From Kalaharituber pfeilii (taxonomy: Eukaryota; Ascomycota; Pezizomycetes; Pezizales; Pezizaceae): a DNA stretch of 64,000 nucleotides. The stretch covers positions 930,001 to 994,000 of the forward strand of contig WHUZ01000002.1 in the NCBI GenBank assembly GCA_015179045.1. The letters are read 5' to 3'. Both the position numbers and the translations under genes were made by a program. A model generated the notes under the pieces. That model made no database searches and was not told where the DNA came from. It saw only the letters and a program-made list of their open reading frames with translations. Below, piece by piece: positions 1 to 11,487 of this stretch (position 1 is the first letter of the stretch; each line of letters starts with the position of its first letter).

Positions 1-1131
1 CAAGCAAATTGATGGACGAATTGAGTATCCACAGGCACACCTTGCGTTGAGCAGAAAATCCATTGAGAATTCCTTTCTTCAGCTCCCAATAGGTGACGCT
101 CAATCACACTCCATTACTCAATGTGCAGCTAGAATTAGGACTCAGTTTACCGACCTGAAGCATTACCCAATACTTGTCTTGACGCAGCATTTCCTGTGTA
201 GGGCCATGTGAACCCATACCTACCCAGTGGAGCCAGAGTGTGAAAATTTCATGCCTATCGCGAACGCTTCCAGCGATGATATCCTGCAACCGTTGATATA
301 TCATCTATATGAGCCTCCGAATCAGCTAGGGTGATTTATGCTACAGCAAAGGGAGTCTCAAACCCGTCCAGTCGATGTTGGATCTTCCACGGCCGGAAAT
401 TGTAATAGCAAGCGAAGCACATGTCCCGCTTTATGCGCTATTGACCGATTATGAAGCCCGAGTAGTGCAAGAAGGATTGGTATTAGTTTCTCTACTGGAA
501 TATCCGGAGCTATCCCTGTTGAGCCCTTCATAAGGGCAACTTCAAGGAATTTGAGGAAGCTCACAGCCTTGTGATATACTTCATGCATATCTTCATCTTG
601 TGTAGCTTGCCCTAACAACTCCCCCATAGAATCGATGTTTTGAAGAAATTCTATTGAAGGAACGGCAAAACCATCATCACTTGAGGAATGTGCTTGCATC
701 GCGATCGATAAAACGCGATTGAGTCTCGTCAAGCTTTCTGCCATAAGCCTCTGAAAAAGCTTCGGATGAGAAAGCACAAGCTGCGCAGCTAGGGAGAGGT
801 TTGCAGATTGCTTGTCCACTCCACTTGTGGTGATTTTCGAGTCGCATAAAATTAGGCCTCGGGTGAATTCAGTAAGGTAGTTGTCGGCATCGTCCTATGT
901 ATATAGTCAATAAATGCATAACTATATTAGGATATTTCTTTTTCTTCGGTTATTTTTTGCTTTCTTTACATTTGGTATACTTTTCAATATCTGGACAAGC
1001 GACAAAGCAATCGGTCCCTTCTCATCCCAGGGCGACTGCTGCAAGCGCTTGCAAAGCAATGAAGGTATTTCATCTTTGTTGGCCGCCGAAGTAACAGCTA
1101 GAAGGACGCTCGCGATTGTCGCAGAATTCAT
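1..1131 (-). CDS. Large HEAT-like protein, probable tRNA (guanosine-2'-O)-methyltransferase Trm3, N-terminal part (partial)
   Basis: The model is complement(<1..72, 151..304, 364..894, 970..1131), starting at the ATG at 1131. All four phases join cleanly. The donors are GTAAAG, GTTTGA and GTAAAC, and the gene runs off the left edge, so only about 300 N-terminal residues are present. The sequence is helical and HEAT-like, with no catalytic motif in view. The call rests on the segment DKYWVMLQVG followed across an intron by ILNGFSAQRKVCLWIL. This resembles the 'YW..LQ.GL..G..EQRK.CL.IL' stretch I associate with fungal Trm3 and TARBP1 proteins, which methylate G18 of tRNAs. The SPOUT methylase domain should lie beyond the window. 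It could be another HEAT-repeat protein; the exon structure is surer than the name. Confidence 0.5.
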
Positions 1132-1784
1132 GATATCGATGTCTCTTCACTATCTAGGTTCAAGTGTGTGGATGTGTGAGGCATCAACTTTTTTCAATGG
1201 GGCTTTTTAAGTGAATGGTGGGGGGTGCTCAAGAATTGACTGAAGCTTAACTAATGCTTAATGCATCATGTCAATTGCAGGCTTCAGGAGTCACACCGCG
1301 AAATGAATATAGAGTCAAGCACGGTACAGGCCTCAGCCACCTCGCTTCGAGCAAGACTAAAGAAGGTGTACCATCATCACACTGCCAGTGCTACTGGTTA
1401 CTTGCATATGTAGTGAAGAAAAGACGGATGTTCTAACTGTGTTAATCACGTGTTAGTTGTAAATCTTGGCACCTCAAGCACCACGCTTTAACCGGACACA
1501 GTATAGCCTTGTGCGAGAAGAGCACTAAGATCTTTCTTCCCTTTGTAATATTAACCGTTTCTTACTTTCTCTTATCCGTGTATTTACCGCTGTCGTTTCT
1601 GAGGCTACGGCATTTTCTACGGTACATTCGCGCGGTTTGAGAGTACTTACTCCTCCTTGAGAAACACGCCCCATCGATCGCTACGATAAAAGGAAAACGC
1701 TTCCAATTCAGTTGCACATCAACTCAAATGCCAGCACCCCAGTCCAGCTCAGTAGATAAAGCATAATTACAACCACATCCTACC
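1132..1784. other. Intergenic, divergent promoter region
   Basis: This 650-bp stretch lies between the starts of the Trm3-like gene (-) and the LYAR-like gene (+), so it should hold both promoters. The short open frames here (for example 1254-1436) have no coding signature. I see no RNA gene or repeat. Confidence 0.5.
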
Positions 1785-2745
1785 ATGGTCTCCTTTAGCT
1801 GCGAAGTGCGTCTCATACTTGAATTATCCTCCACTTCAATTCCACGTTTTCACATTATCCTCCACTTCAATTCCACGTTTTCACATTCTCCTTCCCCCCC
1901 GCCCCTCCAAGTTGACGCAAATAGCTAACTTTGTCACAATCTAGCGCTGCTGCGACATCCTCGCCAAGAAGAAACTCGATGCCCACGCGTGGCAGTGCCG
2001 CGGAGCGCAGTTTACGTGCTTGGACTGCCAGACGACGTTTAGCGGGACCGAGTACAGGGGACATGTGAAGTGCATCAGCGAGGCGGAGAAGTATATGGGG
2101 AAGTTGTACAGGGGAGAGAAGGGAAGGGGGAAGGGGAAGGGGGCCAATGGCAATGGCAACGCCGGGGCACAGAATGGGCAAGAGGAGAAAGACGATAAAA
2201 TAGGGGAAGGAAAAAGGGAGGGGGAGGATAAAGGGGAGGAGACGAAAGGGGAGACGAAGGTAGAGGTGAATGGCGACAGCAAGAAACGGAAACGGGATGA
2301 GTTTGAGAAGGATTACAGGGATGGCAAGGACGGTAAGGAGAAGGGGGAGGAGAAGGGAAAGAAAGGTGGGAAGGGAATGGAGAAGGAAAAGGAAAAGAAG
2401 AAGAACAAAAGGACGAAGAAAGAGAAAGAAGAAAAGAAGGACAAGAAGGACAAGGAAAAGGAGGACAAGAAAAATAAATCTACCGAACCCGCAAAATCCG
2501 AAATCGCCAACGGCATCTCCTCATTAACAAACAGAGACGCGCAAACCAAGGACACAACAGCTACAACCCCATCCACGCTCCTTGCACAGCTATCTACGAA
2601 GGAGCCAAAGAAACTTGAAACCGTGATAAGGATGATGGCTAAGAATATGGATAAGAAGGGCGTGGAGAAGGCTGTGTGGAAGACGTTGAAGAGGGGGCAA
2701 GTGAGGAAGGGGGAGCAAGAGGGAGAGATGGTGATTGCACTGTGA
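1785..2745 (+). CDS. LYAR-type C2HC zinc-finger nucleolar protein
   Basis: Exons are 1785-1805 and 1945-2745, about 273 residues. Exon 1 encodes MVSFSCE. The intron uses GTGCGT and CTAG, and exon 2 restores the finger: CERC, then KKKLDAH, then CRGAQFTCLDC, then GTEYRGHVKCISEAEKY. This is the duplicated C2HC finger of the LYAR family (cell-growth-regulating nucleolar protein), whose members act in ribosome biogenesis and rRNA transcription. Residues of about 75-190 form a highly charged Lys/Glu/Gly-rich tail (KEKEKKKNKRTKKEKEEKK), typical of nucleolar proteins. A short conserved-looking end follows (LSTKEPKKLETVIRMMAKNMDKKGVEKAVW with a basic tail). The purine bias of the tail creates long antisense open frames, which are shadows. 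Confidence 0.88.
1823..1884. repeat. 31-bp perfect tandem duplication inside the LYAR-like intron
   Basis: Two adjacent copies of a 31-bp unit that begins attatcctccacttcaatt occupy 1823-1853 and 1854-1884. They lie wholly within the 139-nt intron, upstream of the acceptor at 1944, so the coding sequence is unaffected. Confidence 0.9.
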
Positions 2746-4031
2746 TAGAAGAATGCATTTTTCTTGAAGGAGTTAGATGATAAGGGTGGTGGAGTAGGCA
2801 ACATAAAGCATATGGAGGAGAAATAAAACATTGTATAGTATATCCAGTAACATTAAAGGTCTGTAAATGTATATATAGTCGAGTAGAAAAGGAAAATCTT
2901 TGCATCTACAAGGTCAATACCATCTAGTGCCGGTAGTTTCTACTCTCGATGCTTCCTAAATCAGGTATACTTGGTCCGTACAATAATTGACTACATGAGT
3001 GGCCGCTGTGACCAGGGTTGAGCTTCTGCTTTAGGCCTTAACGTTTGTATGTCAAATTGTTTTCATGCTTCCTTACAATATCCCCTACTTATTCTGACTG
3101 ATCTTTAAACAATCCATGCCAATTTATATATCCCAGAAAGTGAACTTACATATACATGGAACATGAAGCCTTCTGGAAGCTATAAATGTTAGAATAGTAC
3201 ATGATGCTATGCAGGTGATGCAGTGTAAAACAAGCCTAGAATAAATAAAATGTATTGCTATACATGATAAAATTCTTTGAGATAAAACTCCAGAAGCTCA
3301 TTTACTGTTCCTATATTACCATTTCCATACATCTCAGGCCTGGTTGGGTCCCCCATCACAGGCTGCTATAATACTCTATATAGGATCACGAGATGACTTC
3401 CAAGACTTCACCGGGCACTTTCAAAATCTAATCGGGACTTAGATATGCAGAGCCTCCTCCGAAATGGATTGTAGAACTTGGTGATGCACAAGTGCACATG
3501 GCATAGGCTTATCGCATTACTATGATACAGTACATAGGGCTGGGTCTTCGAGAAACTGCGACAGAAAAATAAGTTATCTGGACAGGGATAAATACATCTT
3601 ATGCGCTACTGTATGTAGTACGTATTCGGCATATTTTCGTATGCTTAGCTGTTGATTGCCATGAGACTGGTCCAAATTACTTATTTTCCTAATGCTATTG
3701 AAAATTATGCACAAAGATCACGGGGCAATGCACGTGATTGGTCATGTGTGAAGGCATGTTGTTTAAGTCAGGTTCATATTACTCAGCAGAAGATGTCTTG
3801 GCACAGCCCATAGAGGCGAAGGAAGCTAAGAGTCTTGGCATGAGTCCAGAGGCGAAGTACACGTACAGGGTTCCTGAAGCTTTGCGCTTTTAGTTTGGAA
3901 CCTGCAAACACACATCTTCACATCTTGGGGCAACTGAAACTGCGAATCAAAGCTGTGATTATCATCCATCATTCCTACAGAAAGTGCCATCAGCATCGAA
4001 TTACTCTCCACCGCATCACAAAGATTGAAGC
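2746..4031. other. Intergenic, AT-rich
   Basis: About 1.3 kb between two co-directional genes. It contains the 3' end of the LYAR-like transcript and the Slu7 promoter. I see no coding exon, RNA gene or clear repeat. Confidence 0.5.
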
Positions 4032-5576
4032 ATGTCGAAAGCCAAAGGAAAGGCACCTGTGAGGGAAAAGAACGAATATATCCCACAGTACATATCGAAA
4101 AAACCGTTCTACATCGATGATGATGTGGAGGGAGACTATCGTAAGTGGCCAGCAACGGCAAGCTATTATCGTATTGACATGTGATCGTATACTGACTCTA
4201 CCATAGTTGAGCATCAGCGTCTACAGGGCAAGAAGGACCAGGACCTAGCTAGTGCGAAGTGGTATGAGCGAGGCAAGCGTGCCGGCCCAGCCGCAACCAA
4301 GTACAGAAAGGGGGCATGCGAGAATTGTGGGGCTATGACCCATAAAACAAAGGAATGCTTATCACGACCGCGGAAACTAGGTGCAAGGTGGACTGGCAAA
4401 GACATTCAGCCAGATGAAATAATAGAAACGGTGGAACTGGGATGGGATGGCAAGCGGGATCGGTGGAATGGCTATAATCCAAGGGAGCACGACCTTGTGG
4501 TGGAGGAGTATCAGCGACTGGAGGAGCTGAAGCGGAAGGAGAAAGAGAAGGAGCTGCAAAACAGAAAAAGGATTGAGGGTGATGAGGACGATGTGGACAA
4601 TGACGACAAGTATGCAGAAGAATTGGGGATGCCAGGGCAGACATATGACGCAGCAAATCGTATCAGTACCAGAAATCTTCGTATTCGAGAGGATACAGCC
4701 AAATACCTTCTCAACCTTGATCTCAATTCTGCCAAATATGACCCCAAAACGAGAACTATGGTCAACGGTACTGACGCGGATCCGCATTCTGAGTTACTTG
4801 CGGAAGATAATTTTATGAGGTCTTCAGGAGACGCTGCAGAATTTGAAAAAATGCAGCGCCTCGCTTGGGAAAGTAGAGAACGGGGAGACAAGGTTAAGAT
4901 GCACTTGCAGGCCAACCCAACTGAAGGTGAATTGTACAGGAAACAGCAACTACAGGAGCAGGAGAAGAAGAAAGCAGAAGAGAGGAATAAACTATTACAT
5001 ATTTATGGGGGTGCAGAACATCTTTCTAATGTGCCATTGGAACATGATGTTGCTGAATCTGAAGCTTATGTGGAATACACTCCGAGTGGAGAAATCAAAG
5101 GACGGGAAAAAGCACCTGCCAAATCCAAATATGCAGAAGACAAATACATCGGAAACCATACGTCTGTCTGGGGCTCTTGGTGGAAAAATTTTCAATGGGG
5201 TTATGCATGCTGTCACTCGGTAATCAAGAACAGCTACTGTACAGGCTCAGAGGGTATTAAAGCCAACGAGGAGGCGGAGGCACTGCGTACAGGGCGCTTG
5301 AATGAAACAAAACGGATTGAGGATTTGAAGGAAACCAAAAATACCCAAGAGCAAGAGAAAGAACAAGATCAAGAGGCTTTGGAGAGTCAAGGCAAGCTTA
5401 ATAATTGTCCTAACAACAACTCAGAGAATAATAAGCAAGAAGACAAGCATGAAAAAGCGAAGAGAAAACATGCGGAAATGATAGGAGGAGTTACTGAGGA
5501 AGAGTTGGAAGAATATCGAAGGCAGAAAAAGATGTTTGATGATCCCATGGCGGCTTTTCTAAACAAGAAGGCATAG
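4032..5576 (+). CDS. SLU7: Pre-mRNA-splicing factor Slu7
   Basis: Exons are 4032-4140 and 4207-5576, 492 residues; the intron is GTAAGT...ATAG. Slu7 acts at the second catalytic step of splicing, helping to choose the 3' splice site. The N-terminus [16 protein letters not shown] is family-typical. It is followed by the zinc knuckle [17 protein letters not shown] (C-x2-C-x4-H-x4-C) at residues of about 95-110, then [32 protein letters not shown] and the TRTM-region. Further on is [10 protein letters not shown]...WGYACCHS...SYCTG, the most conserved C-terminal block. The tail is charged and carries likely nuclear signals. Length matches fungal homologues (about 490-560). It appears intact. Confidence 0.96.
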
Positions 5577-5712
5577 TTCGGTGGATTAGCATGGGCAGTC
5601 GGATCTATACATTATAGCTTCCTGTACATTATGTTTTGCCGTAACTGTAAATTAGCATCGAAGTGTTTATGTAATATTTCTTGATTTGATTGGCTGAAAC
5701 AATTTTTACATA
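5577..5712. other. Slu7 3' flank up to the transposon edge
   Basis: A short AT-rich stretch before the TA target dinucleotide (5711-5712) of the Tc1-like element. Nothing else was recognised. Confidence 0.4.
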
Positions 5713-6778
5713 CAGTCACATGGCAAAAGAAAACGCCCACCTTTGCATAATCTTTGGGCCTGTGTGTATAATCTTTGGACCCTGTGTTTAATTAAGACAT
5801 ACACGCGCGTGTCTTAGACATAAACGCGCGTGCCTTAGACATAAACGCGCGTAGGTCTCACAACATTGCGCTAAATTGGGAATTTTACGCTGGAGATGAT
5901 TCTCAAGATTAGAGAATAGAAAAATATAAAGTTGACTCCTAAAGGAGACCAGAAGTCAAGGAAAAATCTACAGCACCTACAGGTAACTGACAGCTGAATT
6001 TATAAAATCCTGCAATAATGTCAACTCAAACTGCTAACTCCTCAGCCAATACTACCAGCACTTCTGCCTCCAGTGCCAACTCTTCTACCTCCAGTGCTGC
6101 CTCTTCGACTATCACTGCGGCTCCTAAGAAGCAGATGACCGACTTTGAAAAATGTCAGAGTGTCCTTCTGGACCAACAAGAGTTGTCATTTCAACAGATT
6201 GCGAATCAAATAGGTCAGCCTAAGAGTACTATTCGAGATTTTCTTAAGCATTACAAGGAGTGAGGCACTGCTGAAAATGTGCCTAAGAGTGGAAGACCAA
6301 AAAAGCTAAATGAGAATGTTATGGACTCTATCACTGCTTTACTTGATAGTGACCCATCTCTCTCAAAGCTCTCTGACTCATCTCTATCAAAGCTCTCCTC
6401 TATCAAAGCTCTCTCTACAGGAACATTTAAAGGAAAATTTAGAAATCAAAATTGACTCGATCGGAACCTCCGGCTAAGGGCTGTCGGAAGTGGAGAGCTA
6501 GAAAGAGACCTAAATTAACTCCTATCTATACTGCAGCAAGGTTAGCTTGGGCTCTGGAGAGAAAAGATTGGACGGAGGAAACCTGGGCAAAGTATGTTTG
6601 GTCTGATGAATGCAATTTTGAGAGAAGTAATGGTGATGGTACGAAGTGGATATGGAGGTGGAGCGATATGCAGTGGGCCCTAGCCTTATTAGCATTAGTG
6701 CCGGTAATAGCGTGTATATTGGTCTAAGACATCAAATTATGCAGATTTAGGTGGGCGTTTTCTTTTCCCATGTGACTG
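5713..6778 (+). mobile_element. Decayed Tc1/mariner element with terminal inverted repeats and TA target duplication
   Basis: The two ends are inverted copies. The left end reads CAGTCACATGGCAAAAGAAA and continues through ACGCCCACC; the right end (reverse complement, ending at 6778) differs there by one base. The TIR is about 30 bp and each side is flanked by TA (5711-5712 and 6779-6780), the Tc1/mariner insertion signature. At 1066 bp the element is shorter than an autonomous copy. Inside the left arm is a threefold near-repeat of ttagacataaacgcgcgtg (about 5793-5853). The broken transposase is described separately. Confidence 0.93.
6018..6727 (+). pseudogene. Tc1-like transposase, broken
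   Basis: The first frame (6018-6263) has a Ser/Thr-rich leader and then the N-terminal helix-turn-helix: MTDFEKCQSVLLDQQ...IANQIGQPKSTIRDFLKHYKE. It ends at a TGA, after which the same frame continues GTAENVPKSGRPKKL, the linker expected in this family. The stop sits where the second element of the window has an Arg codon, consistent with a CGA to TGA transition. After short internal duplications and a deletion, a further fragment (6452-6727) resumes with KRPKLTPIYTAARLAWA and YVWSDECNFE, which contains the first catalytic Asp. The second Asp and the final acidic residue are missing, so it cannot be catalytically active. Confidence 0.9.
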
Positions 6779-6780
6779 TA

Positions 6781-7140
6781 TATTGCCTGATATTTCTCTT
6801 CTATTGAATGGATAGAAATCAGGGCTACTATAATGTACAATACTCTTGATTCAACGTTACAAGAAAAAGAAAACTAACAAAAATGCCCACTGCAGAAATG
6901 TGCCCGCACTGGTTGAAGCCTGCGGAGCGCAGGCATTGAAGTCGTAGGTACGTTCAAGGTACCCAGGACACCAGGACGAGTCTTACGGTGCCCCGTGGAC
7001 GAGTAAGGTTACTGAACTTGGACAAATCCACCACCGTTACGAGTTCACTCTTCTCCCTTCTCCCCGCAGTCAGTGCCATCACCCATCCATCTCCTCCTTA
7101 GACTGGGCGTGAGCGCTTTCATCTCCCATCTTTCTCCACA
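6781..7140. other. Intergenic, chorismate mutase promoter
   Basis: The first part is AT-rich flank of the transposon. The last 150 bp are pyrimidine-rich (ctcttctcccttctccccgc), as is common upstream of fungal start codons. No gene was seen. Confidence 0.4.
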
Positions 7141-8279
7141 ATGGACAGCACCATCGACATGCTCCACCCCACGGATGCGCTCGACCTCAGCAAGATCCGC
7201 TTCCAGCTAATGTATTCCCCCCACATACCCCTCCATACACTCCCCCCTTCCCTCATCTCCCCTATTTCCATTCATTCCCTCAGATGACACCCCCACTAAC
7301 CCTTCCAGCCGCCTCGAAGACACCATCATCTTCAACATTATCGAGCGAGTCCAATTCCCCTACAACTCCCGCATGTACCGCCCTGCATCTGAGGGAGGTC
7401 TCCGTCTCTCGCTCTCCGCCCCCTACAACACCACCACCTCCTTCCTCGCCTACATGCTCCGCGAGACCGAGCGCGTACACGCCCGCGTCCGCCGCTACCA
7501 GGCACCCGACGAGCTCCCCTTCTTCCCCGACAACCTCCCCGGCCCGATCCTGCCCCCGCTCAACTATCCCCTGCTTCTTCATCCAAACAAGATCAACATC
7601 AACGCCGACATCCTCAATGCCTACATCTTCAACTTCCTTCCTTCAGCTTGCGGAACTCGCCCAAGGTCCGCCAACGGCACCGCTTCCGAGCACACCCTTG
7701 AGGAACGCGACCAGGCGCACGAGAACTACGGCTCCTGCGCCGTAATAGACGTCGCCTGTCTTCAAGCGCTCTCTCGCCGGGTCCATTTTGGCAAGTTTGT
7801 CGCGGAGGCCAAGTTTTTACAGAATCCGGAGAAATTCACGAGGTTGATCAGGGAGCGTGACGTAGAGGGCCTCATGAGGGAGATCACGGACGAGAAGGTC
7901 GAGAAGAAGGTGCTGGAGCGATTGAGGAAGAAGGCGATGAGCTACGGGAGAGACCCGGCATTACCAGTCGAGGAGCAAGAACAGGGGCCACTGAAAGTCA
8001 ATGCGGATGCGGTGGTGGCGCTGTATAAGGATTGGGTCAGTAGATGCTTGCCCCTCTTCCTGCTCCCAACCCCATACTACATCACAAAGGAGATGCTGAC
8101 TGAAGAGAAAACGTTAGATCATACCCCTCACCAAAAAAGTCGAAATTGAGTACCTTCTCTGCCGGTTAGACAACCATGTTCCTGATGCTCGTTCTAGTTC
8201 TTGCTCCCTATTCTTGTACATGTTCACACGTCTTTTACTTCTGTTTATATCACTTATTTTGATTCAATACAGTTGTTGA
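7141..8279 (+). CDS. ARO7: Chorismate mutase (AroQ/Aro7 type)
   Basis: Exons are 7141-7211, 7309-8035 and 8118-8279, about 319 residues. The enzyme converts chorismate to prephenate, the branch point of Phe and Tyr synthesis. The N-terminus LDLSKIRFQLIRLEDTIIF carries the family's N-terminal catalytic Arg, and RVQFPYNSRMY follows. The C-terminal catalytic helices are seen as NYGSCAVIDVACLQALSRR, then HFGKFVAEAKF (Arg and Lys of the active site). Exon 3 gives DWIIPLTKKVEIEYLLCRL. Intron 2 uses GTCAGT as donor; this is the choice that keeps the conserved frame. The odd point is that the family normally ends close to 'YLL.RL'. Here the frame continues for about 35 residues with a hydrophobic stretch (LFLYMFTRLLLLFISLILI) before TGA. 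This may be a lost stop or a missed last intron. Confidence 0.93.
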
Positions 8280-8829
8280 ACACTTCATAGACAAAAGATA
8301 GAGTAAACAAAGAGGGGGGGAAAAAAATGTAACAATAAAAAGCCATTAGTAGAACCTAGATCTAATATACTATACTGGCGCGACCCAGTATCGTAGACAA
8401 GTTATGTAAGTACCGGTACGTGCAGTAGGTTATATATCTAACCCTACTCCTTGAAAACGCAGAATCCGTTATTATCCTTCCTACTAAGAGGAAGAAGTGT
8501 CCCTCTTGTACCCCTCTTGACGATGGGGGTAAAAAGAAAAGCAAGTTCATGGCTGCAAGATTTGGGATGAACCAAGCTAGGATTCAATAGGATTAAATTC
8601 GAACGTGAATTGAGATTGCAAATAAACCTCTCTCTTATTCTTTTCTGTCTTCCTCTATCATGTTTCCAGCTATCTCACAGAAACGGTGGTAACGGAAGGT
8701 CCTGCATTTAACAGGCTGTTCAATATTGTTTGACATGCTGTGCAGTAACCGTATTTTAAAACTATCGCCAAATTGAATCGACAGTGCCATAATGTCACTG
8801 ACCGGGATCCGGCGCACTTCCGGAATTAA
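8280..8829. other. Intergenic, AT-rich
   Basis: Contains the 3' flank of the chorismate mutase gene with a G8/A7 run at about 8314-8328. An open frame on the minus strand (8635-8919) enters the inverted repeat described next. It has a Leu/Ile-rich sequence that I do not recognise. Confidence 0.35.
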
Positions 8830-9864
8830 AACAACAGCCTCCTGTAAGGCCAAATCTTCGTAGAAGATAACCAAATTGGACATACAGCTTGGAGAGGTAT
8901 AGTAAAGTAACTTCCGCACCTCAGTTAGCCAATTGTAAATTTTGAATCATACTCTATGATGGTAGTTGCCCAATTAGGCATCTGAACCCTATGCAAGTGT
9001 AAGATTGCAAGATGGCTATTTAGGACCTTGAGAAAGTGCATATACCTTCTATAGTATGTATTCAAGAGATCTGGAATGTTTCATGATAATTGGATACATA
9101 TGGAACAAGTGGTGAGCTAATATTCTTACATTATTTTCATTGCTAGAAGTGAATTTTGATATTCAGTCTGTATATAATGCTAGAAATATGAGGCATGTTT
9201 AGAATGCTCTAGAATATAACTCTACACATAGGAGAATATATCCTGAGTATCTTGTGGATATTGGTATTGACAGAAAGTTGGGATTGTTAGGGATATCCAT
9301 CTATATACCTAATTAGGTAATGCATATTCCATAATATACCATGTATAAATACTGCAGTCCTAAGCTATGAAACTCCGGAAATATAATCTGAGGCTCCTGG
9401 AATATTATATACAAACTTTCAGAAGTAACAATATGACTCAGTGTTGGGTGGAGTATTGCGAAGCGGAATTATAAAATAACTGTAACGGAGGTGGTAAACG
9501 CAGATCCGCCAGACCAAAAAGACACTTGATTAGCTAGTCCTCTGCGTAGCTCATATGATATGCATAGCACTCATTTATGCGACTGTGACGCTTTGCTGTC
9601 GCATATCGCCTGCGCCACCGACCGCCCGCCTACGGTTGCGGTGACCGCATAACATACAGTACAGTACTTGCTCAAGGTCCTAAATAGCCATCTTGCCATT
9701 TTACACATGCATAGGGTTCAGATGCCTAATTGGGCAACTACCATCATAGAGTATAATTTAAAATTTACAATTGGCTAACTGAGGTGCAGAATATACCTCT
9801 CCAAGCTACATGTGCGATTTGGTTATCTTCTATGAAGATTTGGCCTTACAGGAGGCTGTTGTTG
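8830..9864. repeat. Long inverted repeat (about 200-bp arms, 640-bp spacer)
   Basis: The left arm 8830-9031 and right arm 9671-9864 are inverted copies of each other, with small indels and roughly 90% identity by eye. Outer ends share aacaacagcctcctgtaagg; inner ends share aggaccttgag and its complement. Similarity stops sharply at both outer ends. The 640-bp spacer is AT-rich and has no recognisable transposase. Both arms can be read as LVIFYEDLALQEAVV, so the arms may carry a duplicated gene fragment. It could be a foldback or DNA-transposon remnant, or an inverted segmental duplication. Confidence 0.85.
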
Positions 9865-11487
9865 ACGTTATGCATAATAGGCAAACCTAGCCATATTAGT
9901 GCTTTCGCCAGGCCATGAATGACACCTGGGGCAAAGAAGTGTCCATTATTATTGGACTTCTTCAACTCCTAGTCAAGAGTACGTCGCTACCTCCCTTCCT
10001 CAGAAGAAATCACCGAAAAAAAATGTCATTAAACAAAATGTGCAAAAAACCATCAAATTACTGATCTTTTTTTATTTGCTTTTTTTTCTTTTTAACCTGT
10101 ATTCTCAACCACTTTTCATTACTTGGGGTCTCACGAAATTAAATGGATAAAGATGTAGGTAAAGGTGATAAACTTGGAGGTAGGGGAAAATACTCAGAAG
10201 CGCTATGCATGCATAATGTGCGCCGCCTGACAGAATGACTTTTTGTCGAAAAGTCTTCAGAAAGGTTTTACACATCTACAACCAGAACCTTGAAGTTTCA
10301 GGGAGTGCCTATCATAGAAAAAATCCTGACTGTCTATCTAGTTGTAGTGCTAAAGATACAAAAGTCGCAGTTTTTGTATGGAATACCCAGCCATCAATAA
10401 CTTTTTGTAGATAGCACTACAATCATTTTGCTATAAGTATATCCTGTGCAGTAGCATAAGCCATACCACTTACGGATACACTTATTACCAGTTCAAGTTG
10501 TATGTAGGTTAATTGGGTCACTTCCCGTGAAGATATCTCAAATTTTGTTTCATATGGACATTGTCGCCGCTGCGCTCAGTTCCCTTTCACCAAGCCTTTT
10601 GTCCAGTGACTGTAAGTGCGAAGTTGAAAAATAAAACTACTAGAGTTGATGTAACTTACTATTAATATCCGCATACCAAGCAAGGACTTAACATCCGCGA
10701 TCATTCAAATAGCAGCTCCCATCCATGTGGGTGGCTGAGCAGCCCTAAAATATATGCATATTGTACAAAAATTAACGATTTCGTGAAAATTCACACTATC
10801 ATTCAACAAAATCTAGGAGAGATTCTAATTACAGCGATGCAGATTCAACTATAGACTTATTTGCTACCTTTGTTGTATGTATGTATCTATTCAGAGTTGC
10901 CAAGGTACAGTGGGATGCTAGTATCACTTTTTTTATTTCCTTCCTACTTCAATTCCGTAGGTTAAGGCTTATTGTGGAGTACCTACATGCATTAGGGCTG
11001 GTTACGAGCCTACATATAAGGAGCTTTTCTAGAACAGTTGACCAAGCCTCAGAATTTGTTACAACAAGCATTCACCTGGCCGTGGTTCGAGCTGCGCCTT
11101 CCCTTATGAGAGTGGTTACGAGACTAGCCTTCCCTGCATTGCCGAGACGAACTGTTAATGAGATGGTTACCAAGCCACTGTAGATTATGTATCCCGATGC
11201 TAGAACCTGGGGACGCGGCTATGCTAGAGCATACTCTATGCTCCTGTTACTCGTTGTCTCGTCATCGTAAAGACTCTGACTGCAAATGAGTGATTTGAGA
11301 CATTTATGACTACAAAAGGAACAGACGAGCCTTTTGCACCAAATGGGTTTTGTGTAATGATTGTTGAATATCGAAATTCATAATCTTGCTTGGTGAGATA
11401 TAAAATGCAGCCGCTGACGTTCGAATAAAGGACCGAACAGCAGTTTCCTACGAACCGAAAAATCCGATAATTTAGATTGAGCCCGTC
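9865..11487. other. Intergenic, AT-rich, with short repeated motifs
   Basis: No gene could be supported. An ATG at 10554 opens a 19-codon frame ending at a perfect GTAAGT donor (10612), but no matching second exon was found. The sequence TGGTTACGAG occurs near 11000 and again at 11113-11127 as TGGTTACGAGACTAG. The latter matches the ends of the MITE-like element at 24264-24659. The open frame at 10881-11183 spans these repeats and is not a convincing gene. Confidence 0.4.

Noticed and set aside
10554..10680. First exon MDIVAAALSSLSPSLLSS with a GTAAGT donor
   Set aside because: No acceptor and second exon with coding character could be found.
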